DNA of 64,000 nt from F23-B02 sp963620985 (GCA_963620985.1 CAVFCI010000005.1:14072-78071), one strand, 5' to 3'; counted from the first letter of the stretch, positions 7,731 to 16,543 are shown. The notes: generated by a model from the letters alone, not told the origin. A program made the numbers and translations.

Positions 7731-9338
7731 TTACCATGTCATAGTGTCATCGAACTCGAGCAGCGACGGGTCGAGCGGCTCTTCGTGCATAACGGTACTC
7801 ATGTAATCGTTTATCAGGCGGCGGATCTCCATCCTGTCAACGGTGCGGCTGTCGGCAAGGTTGTGCGGGATCCAGAAGGCGTTTATGTTCCTGCTGCGGA
7901 ACTCATCCTCGAACAGGCCGTGTACACCCTGCATACCGCAGCATTGAAGCTGATCGTACATTGCGACCATGTCGCAGTTGAAGCGCTCCATGTAATCCCA
8001 CAGCTCGAAGATGTGATTTATTCCGCCGACCGCCATGCGGCGCATCGGAGCCCACATATGGTATCTTGCCATATCGTCGAGGCAGTTGTCGTAGTTATCC
8101 GTGCGGATGGTCATGTCGAACATGAGCGAGTCCATGTTTATAACGCAGTTAAGACCCCAGCAGTTATATGCCCATGTGCACCAGTTGGAGAAATACAGGG
8201 GAGCACATGACCATGCGATGACTCTGTGGCGGGTGTTGGGGAAGGTGTTGATCTTCTCGCGCACGCACTTTTCGAGAATTTTACGCACACGCTTATCGGT
8301 AAGATGCCACATGTAATTGTCACCGTACTGGGACTGATAGATGCGGTACAGAGCCTGCGCGACACCGTTGATGGGATAATGACTGGTCTTTGCCGCGACC
8401 TCCCACTTTTCCCACTCGAATTTCGTCAGCTCGTTCTGGCGCTCAAGGCACTCGACAAGGACATCCCAGTTTGCCTTTACGCCGGTCTGCTCCTCGATGA
8501 ATTTCCAGCACTCCTCGATCTCGCGGCGGCAGTTCTTTTCGACCAGAGGATCGTCAAACTGCATGGGCATGGGCAGCGCGAACAGGGGCTTGTCGTAAAA
8601 CCAGTCCTGAAGGATGCTTGTCGCCACCGATGCGTCACAGGCCTCGTTGGTGGTCACCATAAGGGGCGCATAATCGGGCATATCGTCAAGCACAAACAGG
8701 CCGGCCTCCGCCTTGCACATCGGGCAGGGATCGCCCGGCAGGCCGATGGATTCGACCGCGTCAATGTAATTGAGCACGGTGTGGCTGTTGACATGGCAGG
8801 TGACGAAGTAGGGGATCATCTCCATGGCGACATTTTTAAATTTATCCGCCCAAGGGTAGAATACGCCGCCCCAAACGGTCTCGTTGTGGGCAAAGCTGTG
8901 ATAGTAAGCGTCGTTTTTATTGCCTCCGTGCAGTCTGGTGTCGGCAACGAACATGCGCATGAACTGCTGAATGGTGACATTGACCATCGCACGATAGTGC
9001 CATGCCGAAGCCTTCAGCGCCTCGCCGCGCAGCCCCTGAAGTCCGCGGTCGAACCAGTGCAGGACAGGCAGATAGGTCTGGCCTACCCAGCGGTAGCGCC
9101 ATACGCCCTTTGCAAAGGTACCGATGCCGCCGAAGCGGATCAGGTCGGAGACCATCGCAATGTAGTTATACAGCCAAATATTGTAGAAGTAGTACAGTGT
9201 GTCCTTGACTCCGCGCCACTCGCGGTGCTTGTAAAGGCCGGTTTTGGGCAGGTATATATCGCCGAGCCTGCGTCCGCCCTCCTCGGCGCTGTGGGGCTTA
9301 CCGTACCAGAAATCTTTTACTGCTTGCTTAAAGCTCAT
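7731..9338 (-). CDS. 2-hydroxyacyl-CoA dehydratase / benzoyl-CoA reductase-like large subunit (cassette A)
   Basis: This 535-residue protein is related to the HgdA/HgdB-BcrB/C superfamily, where two subunits each bind a 4Fe-4S cluster through three Cys. Candidate ligands are Cys205 (GDPCPMC), Cys234 (NEACDAS) and Cys466 (LQCCGM); each aligns with a Cys in the cassette B protein. It is longer than usual family members, with an extra N-terminal region of roughly 150 residues rich in Trp and Tyr. Its start overlaps the end of the smaller subunit gene by 11 bases. The family dehydrates 2-hydroxyacyl-CoAs or reduces aromatic CoA esters; the substrate here is unknown. Confidence 0.8.
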   Translation of the reverse strand: MSFKQAVKDFWYGKPHSAEEGGRRLGDIYLPKTGLYKHREWRGVKDTLYYFYNIWLYNYIAMVSDLIRFGGIGTFAKGVWRYRWVGQTYLPVLHWFDRGLQGLRGEALKASAWHYRAMVNVTIQQFMRMFVADTRLHGGNKNDAYYHSFAHNETVWGGVFYPWADKFKNVAMEMIPYFVTCHVNSHTVLNYIDAVESIGLPGDPCPMCKAEAGLFVLDDMPDYAPLMVTTNEACDASVATSILQDWFYDKPLFALPMPMQFDDPLVEKNCRREIEECWKFIEEQTGVKANWDVLVECLERQNELTKFEWEKWEVAAKTSHYPINGVAQALYRIYQSQYGDNYMWHLTDKRVRKILEKCVREKINTFPNTRHRVIAWSCAPLYFSNWCTWAYNCWGLNCVINMDSLMFDMTIRTDNYDNCLDDMARYHMWAPMRRMAVGGINHIFELWDYMERFNCDMVAMYDQLQCCGMQGVHGLFEDEFRSRNINAFWIPHNLADSRTVDRMEIRRLINDYMSTVMHEEPLDPSLLEFDDTMTW

Positions 9339-10527
9339 CTTTCTTGCCCTCCTGAATGTGCTTTATCTCGACCGATTCGACAAACGCCTGAAAGCGGGTG
9401 CGGAGCTGGCCGGAGGCGGAGTTGATGTATTCCTTTTCAATTGAGCAGACGGGAATGCCGAAATCGCGTCTCATAATGACGCTGTCAATGACGCGCTCAT
9501 AGCTCCAGTACTCGCAGAACTTGTTGGACACGATGATGAGGCCGTCTGCATTGTATTCCTCGGCGAGGTCCGCAAGGCGCTGCTTTCTCACGCGCATTTC
9601 ATCCTGCGGCATAAAGCGCGGGCAGTTGGAGGTCTCAAGATAGTGGCGGGCAATAGCGTCGAGCGGAGCCTGACCCGCGCTGACCGTTATGGGCTGGCGC
9701 GACTCGACAGCGCCATAGCAGTAGCGGTCGCAGACGACCTCCGCGCCGCAGCTTTCAATGAGCTTGGTGAAATCCGGATCGTCATTCTCCGAGCCCACGA
9801 GCACGACCTTGCAGCGGAACGGCCACTTTTTATCGGGCTTACGGGTCTTCATTTCCTTCGCGGTCTCGCGCAGATACGGGAGAATGAGATACTTCGGGCA
9901 TACCAGCGATACGAGCTGTATAACATGGAACTCATAGCCTGTGATGGTCGGATTTTCGAGCTTGCGGTAGTCGCCGATCTCGTTTATGAGCTTGCAGACC
10001 TCGTTGTGCTGCTCAACAGCCTTCATTATCGCAGCATCGGAGGTGTCGATCCCGAAATGCTCGCTGAGCCTGTCAAGAACATGGGCACGCAGCTGCTCGC
10101 GGAAATGGTCATAGCTGTTTTCCGTGTTTTTGAAGGGAACATCGGAAAATTCGCAGAAAAAGTTATCGTTTTTGATGATATCCATGACCTGCAGATGCTC
10201 CTGAAAACGGCAGGTGCCGGTGCAGGTCTCGGTAGCAAACTGCGCATCAAGGAAATTGTATCCGCCCTCGAGAGCACGCTCAAGAAGGCTGCGCGCATAG
10301 TGACATACGCGGGCGGACATATAATAGGTCGCTATGTCCGGCGAGGTGCAGCGCGGTGCTCTAAGGCGCACCGAGAAGCAGCCGGGCAGGTCGAGAAGCA
10401 CCTCAGGCATGAAGTAGCAGGTGTAGCCGAGCGCGTATTTCCCCTCAGCCTTTGCCTGCTGCACAAGCTCGTTGTTTGCTTCCTGAAGCAGATTCTCAAA
10501 GTAGATAAGATGCTTTAGGTCTTTCAA
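9328..10527 (-). CDS. 2-hydroxyacyl-CoA dehydratase / benzoyl-CoA reductase-like small subunit (cassette A)
   Basis: This 399-residue protein has family-like motifs: YTCYFMPE with Cys37, ETCTGTC with Cys102 and Cys106, and NKFCEYWSYE with Cys338. The last matches the FCxxxxYE signature near the third cluster ligand of dehydratase subunits. Cys37, Cys102 and Cys338 match Cys37, Cys102 and Cys339 of the cassette B protein. It pairs with the large subunit encoded next (11-base overlap). No ATP-dependent activase gene is adjacent, unlike classical 2-hydroxyacyl-CoA dehydratase operons. Reaction and substrate cannot be assigned. Confidence 0.82.
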   Translation of the reverse strand: MKDLKHLIYFENLLQEANNELVQQAKAEGKYALGYTCYFMPEVLLDLPGCFSVRLRAPRCTSPDIATYYMSARVCHYARSLLERALEGGYNFLDAQFATETCTGTCRFQEHLQVMDIIKNDNFFCEFSDVPFKNTENSYDHFREQLRAHVLDRLSEHFGIDTSDAAIMKAVEQHNEVCKLINEIGDYRKLENPTITGYEFHVIQLVSLVCPKYLILPYLRETAKEMKTRKPDKKWPFRCKVVLVGSENDDPDFTKLIESCGAEVVCDRYCYGAVESRQPITVSAGQAPLDAIARHYLETSNCPRFMPQDEMRVRKQRLADLAEEYNADGLIIVSNKFCEYWSYERVIDSVIMRRDFGIPVCSIEKEYINSASGQLRTRFQAFVESVEIKHIQEGKKDEL

Positions 10528-10614
10528 GTTTTTCCCCTTCCTTTACTCTGTGTTTAATATGCTTTCGGCAAATTACGCTTGCCGGTTTAGCTAAGAACAT
10601 TTCATTCAGTCAGT

Positions 10615-10956
10615 TCAATACAGTATCTGCTTTACGATGATATCGGTGCCGCTGAGGACGGTCTTTGCTCTCTCGCCGCAGCGCGGGCACCTGCCCTCGT
10701 TTTTCACAAGGTCGTACACGGCGCTGCACCCTGCACACAGGGCGCGGCTCTTGACGCTCAGAAGCTCAAGCGAGGCATCGGCGAGCACAGGATAGCTCTC
10801 CTGCACCATCGGGAAATATTCCTCGAAAATATACGGCAGTGCGCCCGACGCCTCGCCCACCTCGAGGACGATGCCGCAGACCCTTTCTATACCGTTTTCC
10901 TCTGCGGCGGCGGTCACCGTTTCCGCCATCTGCGTTAGCAGACCCAGCTCGTGCAT
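10615..10956 (-). CDS. hypA: HypA-type metallochaperone (cassette A)
   Basis: The start ATG 10956 directly follows the oxidoreductase stop and gives the MHEL N-terminus needed for nickel binding in HypA. An upstream in-frame start would add 21 residues with no family match. The 113-residue protein has two CxxC pairs (CAGC, CPRC) forming the zinc site. HypA with HypB normally loads nickel into [NiFe]-hydrogenase. No hydrogenase is in the window; the neighbours are a flavin/FeS oxidoreductase and dehydratase-like subunits, so the client may be different. Cassette A has no hypB of its own. Similarity to the cassette B HypA is clear but moderate. Confidence 0.88.
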   Translation of the reverse strand: MHELGLLTQMAETVTAAAEENGIERVCGIVLEVGEASGALPYIFEEYFPMVQESYPVLADASLELLSVKSRALCAGCSAVYDLVKNEGRCPRCGERAKTVLSGTDIIVKQILY

Positions 10957-10957
10957 A

Positions 10958-13777
10958 TCACCACTTCCTCGGCTCGGCGGCGCGGAGCTTTTTGGGCTTT
11001 GCCTTCTGCTTGACGGCAAGCTTCATAAGCTTTTTCGTGACAGGCTTTCCTGCATAGGCCGCGTCGATGCGGCGCACGACCTCGCGGCCAACATCTCTCC
11101 TGAGCTCCTCGTTCGGCACGGGAAGCTCGTTATATTTCTTGTGCAGGGTTATGGCATCGAATTTGCAGCGGGTGGTGCACACGCCGCAGCCGATGCAGCG
11201 GTTCTCGTCAACGTGAGCCGCGCCGCATTTCAGGCAGCGTGCAGTCTCAGTCTTGACCTGCTCCTCGGTGAACACTCCGCGCTCGTCGCGCATGGTGAGC
11301 TTCTTCGAGACATCAACGGGCGGGAGCTGACGGCTTGCGTTATCATAGCTCAGAGCGCCGACATTGTCCTTGTCGATAAATTTATACTCGCGCCTGTCGC
11401 GCCCGACGACGAGGTTATTGTCCCATGCGTAGCGGTGCAGGGATATGGCCGCCTGCTTGCCGCCGGCGATAGCGTCGATGGCGAACTTGGGTCCCGTGAG
11501 CACATCGCCTGCAACGAAGATATCCGGCTGTGCGCTCTGATAGGTGAAGCTGTCGGCTCTGGCGAGGTTTTTGCTATCCTTCTGGAGCATGCCGGTGTCG
11601 AGGCCTCCCCAATCCACGGTCTGACCGACGGCGGCGATAACGCTGTCGGCTGCAAGCTCGTCGAATACGCCCGTGCCTACAGGCTTTCTTCTGCCCTTTT
11701 CGTCGGGCTCGCCGAGCTGCATCCGCTCGACCCTGAGAGCGCTTACCCTGCCCTCGCCGAGTGCCTGCACGGGTGCGCACAGGAATTTAAACTCCACACC
11801 CTCGGCGCGGGCTTCTTCGACCTCGGCCTTATCGGCGGGCATCTCGCTTTCGCTGCGGCGGTACACGACCGTAACGCTCTCCGCTCCGCAGCGGCGCGCC
11901 GTGCGCGCAACGTCAAGTGCGACATTGCCGCCGCCTACGACGATGACATTTTTGCCTATATCCGGTGTCTCGCCGCTGTTTACCCCGCGCAGGAAGTCAA
12001 CGCCGCCGTAAACGCCGCCGAGCTCCTCGCCGGATATGCGCAGCTTTGCAGACTTCTGTGCGCCGATGGCGAGGAAGAAGCCCTTATAGCCCTCCTTGCG
12101 CAGAGCGTCGATGCTTATATCCCTGCCGACCTCGACGCCGCATTTGAATTCAACGCCGAGAGCTCTCAGCACCTCGATCTCAGCGTCAACAATGTCCTTT
12201 TCAAGCCGGAAGGAAGGAATTCCGTACCTGAGCATACCGCCCGGGGCGGCATTTTTGTCGAACACCGTGACGCTGTGACCTTCTACGGCAAGATAGTACG
12301 CGCAGCTCAGTCCCGCGGGACCTGCGCCGATAACGGCGAGCCTTTTGCCCTCCGTGCGTACCTTTTTGGGGATATAGCGCTCCTTTTCGTTCAGTTCGCG
12401 GTAAGCGATGAACTTTTTCACCTCGTCGATGGAGACAGGAGCATCGACATCGCCGCGGGTGCATACCTTTTCGCAGCGGCGGTTGCAGATGGTTCCGCAG
12501 ACTGCCGGAAGCGGGTTTTCCTTTTTGATGAGCTCAAGGGCTTCACGGTAGCGTCCCTGAGCAGCCATGCGCAGGTAGCCCTGAACGGCGATATGCGCGG
12601 GGCATTCGGTCTTGCAGGGAGCCGTGCCGGTCTCCGGCTGGACATTCTTGCGCGTGGTAAGATAATCGACATTGTATCTCGACTTATCCCACTTGAGCAC
12701 ATTCAGCGTCGTGGGAAGCTCGACGCTCGCGTATTCCGTCTTATGCTTCTGCGGCAGCTTCTGACCGAGCTTCACGGCATTTGCCGGACACTTTTCGACG
12801 CAGCTTCCGCAGGCGACGCATTTGTCCGTATCGACACCGGCAACGAAGTTTGATTTCTGCATATTGTACGCGCAGGTGTACATGGAAACACGCAGCGACA
12901 TGCAGCTTTCATAGTCGCAGTTGCAGATATACTCGATGTTCTCCGCGCCCTCGTGGTTGCACACATTGTGGACATAGCCGCGCTCGTCGGCAAGCTTTAA
13001 GCGCTCTATGTATTCCTCGCGTGTGACTCGCTTTGCCTTACCTGTGCGCACGAGATAATCGGCGTAATAGCCCAGCGGCATGCACCAGCATATATCGGGG
13101 TCGTTGCCCAGCTCGCCGTACTGCTTTCTTATCTTGCGGCAGATGCACTCCATTATCGCATAGCTGCCGTTGGCATTATTGTCGATAAGGTGCCGGAGAT
13201 TTTCCCACGACTCGACATGCGTCTCGTTTTTCAGGGCGCTTTCTATCGGCACGGGACGGTGAACGCCGTGGTTTGCCATCGGCAGCAGTATTCCGTTTCC
13301 TGTCGCCATGACCTCGGTCTGCTTTACAAAGCCCACCGCGAGCTCGGGATAGTTTTTGTACTGGTCGCAGTCAAGCCCGCCGAGCATAAGCTGCTCCAGC
13401 ATGCCGACAACAAAGATCGGAAGCTCCACGCGGTCTACACCCTTTTCGTCGGGTCTGTAGATAAGCACGCCTATCCTGCACAGCTCGTCGGCGATTTTAG
13501 CGGTGTACTCAACACTTTTTCCTGCCATTTCTGCAAGCTCGTCGATGTATGTCGCCTTGCGGAGCGTAAGACAGCTGGCTATCTCTATCTGCTCGTCGCT
13601 CAGCAGTCTGTCGAGCATGAAATAAGCTCCCGAATTCATTCCCATCTGCGCAAAGGCCGGATCGACATGGCTTATAAACTCGATAAGATTCTGCCTCGGC
13701 TCCTTTGACGAATTTTCCATGTAATCCTTCATCATTTCCCACTCCTTAGGAGTGAAATCAGGCACCTTGTTATTCAT
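10958..13777 (-). CDS. Multi-domain FeS/FAD NAD(P)-type oxidoreductase (cassette A)
   Basis: ATG 13777 is preceded by GGGGG; a TTG five codons earlier has no site. The product is about 939 residues. The order is: a helical N-terminal region; a Cys-rich part (CICRK...CWC...ICNCD, about 215-300); a ferredoxin-like CxxCxxC-CP cluster (CVACGSCVEKCP, about 325); a GltD-like region with an N-terminal FeS motif; an FAD site (GAGPAGLSCAYY); an NAD(P) site (VVGGGNVALDVA); a second FAD motif (DIFVAGD); and a C-terminal CxxC/CIGCGVCTTRC cluster. It is the paralogue of 60245-63013. It probably feeds electrons from NAD(P)H to the dehydratase-like enzyme; that link is inferred from gene order. Confidence 0.83.
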   Translation of the reverse strand: MNNKVPDFTPKEWEMMKDYMENSSKEPRQNLIEFISHVDPAFAQMGMNSGAYFMLDRLLSDEQIEIASCLTLRKATYIDELAEMAGKSVEYTAKIADELCRIGVLIYRPDEKGVDRVELPIFVVGMLEQLMLGGLDCDQYKNYPELAVGFVKQTEVMATGNGILLPMANHGVHRPVPIESALKNETHVESWENLRHLIDNNANGSYAIMECICRKIRKQYGELGNDPDICWCMPLGYYADYLVRTGKAKRVTREEYIERLKLADERGYVHNVCNHEGAENIEYICNCDYESCMSLRVSMYTCAYNMQKSNFVAGVDTDKCVACGSCVEKCPANAVKLGQKLPQKHKTEYASVELPTTLNVLKWDKSRYNVDYLTTRKNVQPETGTAPCKTECPAHIAVQGYLRMAAQGRYREALELIKKENPLPAVCGTICNRRCEKVCTRGDVDAPVSIDEVKKFIAYRELNEKERYIPKKVRTEGKRLAVIGAGPAGLSCAYYLAVEGHSVTVFDKNAAPGGMLRYGIPSFRLEKDIVDAEIEVLRALGVEFKCGVEVGRDISIDALRKEGYKGFFLAIGAQKSAKLRISGEELGGVYGGVDFLRGVNSGETPDIGKNVIVVGGGNVALDVARTARRCGAESVTVVYRRSESEMPADKAEVEEARAEGVEFKFLCAPVQALGEGRVSALRVERMQLGEPDEKGRRKPVGTGVFDELAADSVIAAVGQTVDWGGLDTGMLQKDSKNLARADSFTYQSAQPDIFVAGDVLTGPKFAIDAIAGGKQAAISLHRYAWDNNLVVGRDRREYKFIDKDNVGALSYDNASRQLPPVDVSKKLTMRDERGVFTEEQVKTETARCLKCGAAHVDENRCIGCGVCTTRCKFDAITLHKKYNELPVPNEELRRDVGREVVRRIDAAYAGKPVTKKLMKLAVKQKAKPKKLRAAEPRKW

Positions 13778-13817
13778 AACGTAATCCCCCAATTCGTTAT
13801 TTTTGTATCTAAGCCGT

Positions 13818-13881
13818 ATTATAAGGCTTGGAGCCGCGCCTATGCCTTCACAGAATGCGCAAAGTGTGAAGCTTTTTCACA
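13818..13881 (-). promoter_or_regulatory. Cassette A promoter -10 box with an upstream palindrome
   Basis: On the minus strand TATAAT (13818-13823) lies 40 bases before the ATG, with no good -35 box. Upstream is the palindrome TGTGAA-N5-TTCACA (13865-13881), centred about 62 bases before the expected transcript start, a usual place for an activator. The spacing is one base longer than a standard Crp/Fnr site. Activator control is an inference. Confidence 0.45.
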
Positions 13882-13897
13882 GGTGTCCTAAAATGAG

Positions 13898-13926
13898 AAA
13901 AAACCGCCTTAAAAAAGCGGTTTTTT
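13898..13926 (-). terminator. Terminator of the ogt operon
   Basis: AAAAAACCGC (13898-13907) pairs with GCGGTTTTTT (13917-13926). Read on the minus strand it follows the ogt stop and ends in a T run. Confidence 0.8.
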
Positions 13927-13939
13927 CATTTTTCGATTT

Positions 13940-14416
13940 TCATTTTGCATTTTCAAGCTTGAGAAGGAATATTTTTTTGTCCACTCCCGCGGCGTAGCCG
14001 GTGAGGCTGCCGTCTGCGCCGAGAACGCGATGGCAGGGCACGATGATGCCTATCGGGTTATGCCCCACCGCTCCGCCGACGGCCTGTGCGCTGTTTACGC
14101 CGAGTGCCGCCGCTATCTCGCCGTAGCTGACGGTCTTGCCGTAGGGTATCTTCATGAGCTCCGCCCACACGCGGCAGCGAAAGGGAGAGCCGTGCAGCTC
14201 CAAAGGCGGCATGAAGTCGGGCTCGGAGCCGGAAAAGTATATATCGAGCCAGCGCAGCGTCTGCGCGAGCACGGGCGTGAGCTCGTCGCGGCGTTCATCC
14301 TCCAGCCCCTCGGCAAAATACCTCGCGCCGCAGAACCACAGTCCCGTGAGTCCCTTGTCGTTTGCCGCAAGCAGGATATCGCCCAGCGGGGAGGCATATT
14401 TATATGTATACGTCAT
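13940..14416 (-). CDS. ogt: Methylated-DNA--protein-cysteine methyltransferase
   Basis: The start ATG 14416 has GGGAGG upstream and gives MTYTYKYASPLG, the usual N-terminus of Ogt; a longer frame has no site. The 158-residue protein carries the active-site motif PCHRV with the methyl-accepting Cys, the preceding VGHNPIGI, and the helix-turn-helix stretch PYGKTVSYGEIA. It removes methyl groups from O6-methylguanine in a suicide reaction. The start lies two bases beyond the stop of the preceding membrane-anchored gene, so it is probably read from the same transcript. Confidence 0.93.
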   Translation of the reverse strand: MTYTYKYASPLGDILLAANDKGLTGLWFCGARYFAEGLEDERRDELTPVLAQTLRWLDIYFSGSEPDFMPPLELHGSPFRCRVWAELMKIPYGKTVSYGEIAAALGVNSAQAVGGAVGHNPIGIIVPCHRVLGADGSLTGYAAGVDKKIFLLKLENAK

Positions 14417-14418
14417 TT

Positions 14419-15243
14419 TCACTCGCCCTCCCAGCCTACAATGCATCTTTGCATGACACACACATTGTCCTCGCGGCAATAAAGCGCCGATATGCTCCCG
14501 TCATCTGGCTGGAACACCTCGTACTGCGTTCCTATCTGCGAGACCGTGCCCACGACGATATATGCAGCCGTGCTTTCCATGCTGTCCGGCAGCGCACCGG
14601 GCGTGAAGCTCTCGCTTGACAGGAGCTTGCCCGCGGCATCAAACTGCGAAACGATTATCTTCTCCGGCTCGGATATGACCTCGGCCTCGATATTTACGCT
14701 CGTACCGTATGTAAGCATTTTGCCGTTTTCATAGCGCTTTACGCTTTCGCTGAGCGGAAGGCTGCTGCTCATGCCGGGCTCACCCTCGAACTGATTTCCC
14801 TGTCCGCCGACGGCATAGAGCTCGCCGGACGCGGTCTGATAAACGGGGTTATAGAAAAGCATGTCCTTAAAGCTCGTGCCGAGGTAAAGCTTTGCTTTCA
14901 TAGCCACGCTCTGCCCGTCATCGTTTATAGCATGCACATCGCAGTATTTATCCGTGAACGCCGCGTCAATATGCGTCACTACAGCATTGTCCGTATCGTC
15001 CCCGACCGTAAAGAAGCACTGCATCCCCTCAACGCCGTTGAACACATACTCTCCGTCAACACGCTCGGCATATACCTTGCCGTCGCCTCCTTCCGTCAGC
15101 GGCTGCGCGGTGATAAGCATGCCCATGAGCCTGTCGGCCTGCTCTACCATCGTAAGCCTTCCCGAAGAGCCGAGAGCGTAGGCTGCCGCCATCGCGCCGA
15201 GTATCAGGGCGGCAATTATGATAGTTTTCAGCGTCTTATTCAT
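14419..15243 (-). CDS. Membrane-anchored protein of unknown function
   Basis: ATG 15243 follows GGAGGACGAAG and overlaps the end of the XRE regulator gene by 8 bases. The 274-residue protein has one N-terminal membrane segment (about residues 5-25, IIIAALILGAMAAAYALG). A soluble part on the outer face follows, with a segment reading YVFNGVEGMQCFF and a late Cys pair (CREDNVCVMQRC). I do not recognise the domain. It lies between the YozG/DUF2975 pair and ogt and seems co-transcribed with them. Confidence 0.65.
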   Translation of the reverse strand: MNKTLKTIIIAALILGAMAAAYALGSSGRLTMVEQADRLMGMLITAQPLTEGGDGKVYAERVDGEYVFNGVEGMQCFFTVGDDTDNAVVTHIDAAFTDKYCDVHAINDDGQSVAMKAKLYLGTSFKDMLFYNPVYQTASGELYAVGGQGNQFEGEPGMSSSLPLSESVKRYENGKMLTYGTSVNIEAEVISEPEKIIVSQFDAAGKLLSSESFTPGALPDSMESTAAYIVVGTVSQIGTQYEVFQPDDGSISALYCREDNVCVMQRCIVGWEGE

Positions 15244-15460
15244 CTTCGTCCTCCAATATGCCGTCAAATTTCAAAATATCGCCCACGTCGCAGCCAAGGT
15301 AGTAGCATATCTTATTTATCGTGCCGAATCTTATGCCCTTTGCCCTGCCGCTGCGCAGTATCGAGAGGTTTGCCTCCGTTATCCCTATGAGCGAGCACAG
15401 CTCCTTCGAGGTCATGCCGCGCTGCTTCAAAACATCCTCAAGATGCACCCGTATCGCCAT
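15236..15460 (-). CDS. XRE-family regulator, YozG type
   Basis: This 74-residue protein is a single helix-turn-helix domain (MTSKELCSLIGITEANLSIL, then NKICYYLGCDVGDIL) with a short acidic tail. This is the YozG-like class that is found next to DUF2975 membrane proteins. It follows such a gene here by nine bases. Two identical AAATTAT-N9-ATAATTT sites in the shared promoter are good candidates for its operators, giving autoregulation. The function of this pair in cells is not known to me. Confidence 0.85.
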   Translation of the reverse strand: MAIRVHLEDVLKQRGMTSKELCSLIGITEANLSILRSGRAKGIRFGTINKICYYLGCDVGDILKFDGILEDEDE

Positions 15461-15469
15461 TTTTGCACC

Positions 15470-16396
15470 TCAGATGAAAAGCTCGTTATCATCGCGCAGC
15501 TTGCGGTTTTCAACCATGATGCGCGTGAGCAGCAGGGCAAACAGCGTAAATGCGATGCTGAAAACGGGTATTTGCAGGCTCGTTCTGATGTTTGAAAGGG
15601 AGTCCAGAAGCAGCACCTGCATGACGTTGAAGCCCGCAGTCAGCGCCGCGGTTGCAACGAGCGTCGAGCAGCACAGCTTGGTCAGGCGCTCTGACTTCTG
15701 CGGAAGAGCTGCCGCGTCGCCGCTCCAGGCCGCGTCCATGAACTCGCCGATGTGGATTATTATCACGATATTCAAAGCATACGGCAGCTTGAACACCGCG
15801 AAAAACAGCAGCGAAAACAGCGCGTCAAGGCCGCCGAAGCCCGCGGCTGAAATAAGCTGAACCGTGCCCGCGCCGTAGGCCACGATATTGGCGGCGCACA
15901 GCATCGCAAGCGCGTACAGCGCCGTATTGAAATAGCCCATGAGCCTATCCCTGTCGCCCTCGCGCAGCAGACGGACAACGTGCACGACAAAATACAGTAT
16001 CAGCACCGACCACGCTGTTATGCTGAACATGAGCTTTGCATAGCTTCCTGTGTCGTCATACGGCGTCATCAGCTTTATCGGGTTTGTCATAACGTAAAGC
16101 GTCGCGCAGACGGAGACTGCAAACAGCACAAGCAGCGCCCGCTCGACCGGCGTTTTGCCGCTGCCGCGCACGGCAGGGATCACAGGCAGCAGCGACAGCC
16201 CCACCCACAGCGCACAGGCTGCGCCCGCGCCCACGCTGCCCGTCTCGTGAAGCGCAAGCAGTCCCGCACCTATCTGCTCAAAGGGAAAATTGAAAACCGA
16301 CGTAAACGAATCCGGCAGCTTTTGCGTCAGCACATTGAGAATGATGATAAACGCGCTTTCCGCAGAAAGAACAGCAAACAGCTTCTTTCTGTTCAT
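15470..16396 (-). CDS. DUF2975-like membrane protein
   Basis: This 308-residue protein has about seven to eight hydrophobic segments and ends in ENRKLRDDNELFI, a tail typical of DUF2975 proteins. The last four segments (about 150-300) form the DUF2975-like part; the first half is an extra membrane region. It is paired with the small XRE regulator, as in the yoaS-yozG arrangement of Bacillus. It starts after GGAGGGCTGAACC. The pair may form a membrane-linked regulatory switch; this is inference. Confidence 0.7.
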   Translation of the reverse strand: MNRKKLFAVLSAESAFIIILNVLTQKLPDSFTSVFNFPFEQIGAGLLALHETGSVGAGAACALWVGLSLLPVIPAVRGSGKTPVERALLVLFAVSVCATLYVMTNPIKLMTPYDDTGSYAKLMFSITAWSVLILYFVVHVVRLLREGDRDRLMGYFNTALYALAMLCAANIVAYGAGTVQLISAAGFGGLDALFSLLFFAVFKLPYALNIVIIIHIGEFMDAAWSGDAAALPQKSERLTKLCCSTLVATAALTAGFNVMQVLLLDSLSNIRTSLQIPVFSIAFTLFALLLTRIMVENRKLRDDNELFI

Positions 16397-16411
16397 GGTT
16401 CAGCCCTCCTC

Positions 16412-16470
16412 AAATTATTGTTTTTCGATAATTTAACTATAGCTTACAAATTATCGTTTGTCAATAATTT
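16412..16470 (-). promoter_or_regulatory. Promoter with twin operator sites of the YozG/DUF2975 operon
   Basis: On the minus strand TTGACA (16459-16464) and TATAGT (16436-16441) are 17 bases apart. Two exact inverted repeats AAATTAT-N9-ATAATTT lie at 16412-16434 and 16448-16470, 36 bases apart. One overlaps the -35 box, and the other sits just after the -10 box. This is the layout of an autorepressed promoter. Confidence 0.75.
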
Positions 16471-16514
16471 TTTGTGATATTAGCAAAATTCATACCCATG
16501 TGCTTTTTCGTCAT

Positions 16515-16543
16515 TTGCCTTTTTCGCTTTGCTGCGTTAAAAT
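16515..16543 (+). promoter_or_regulatory. Promoter of the NSS symporter gene
   Basis: TTGCCT (16515-16520) and TAAAAT (16538-16543) are 17 bases apart and lie 44 bases before the ATG. Confidence 0.5.

Noticed and set aside
10871..12853. A 660-codon plus-strand frame
   Set aside because: It is antisense to hypA and the cassette A oxidoreductase and contains no recognisable domain.
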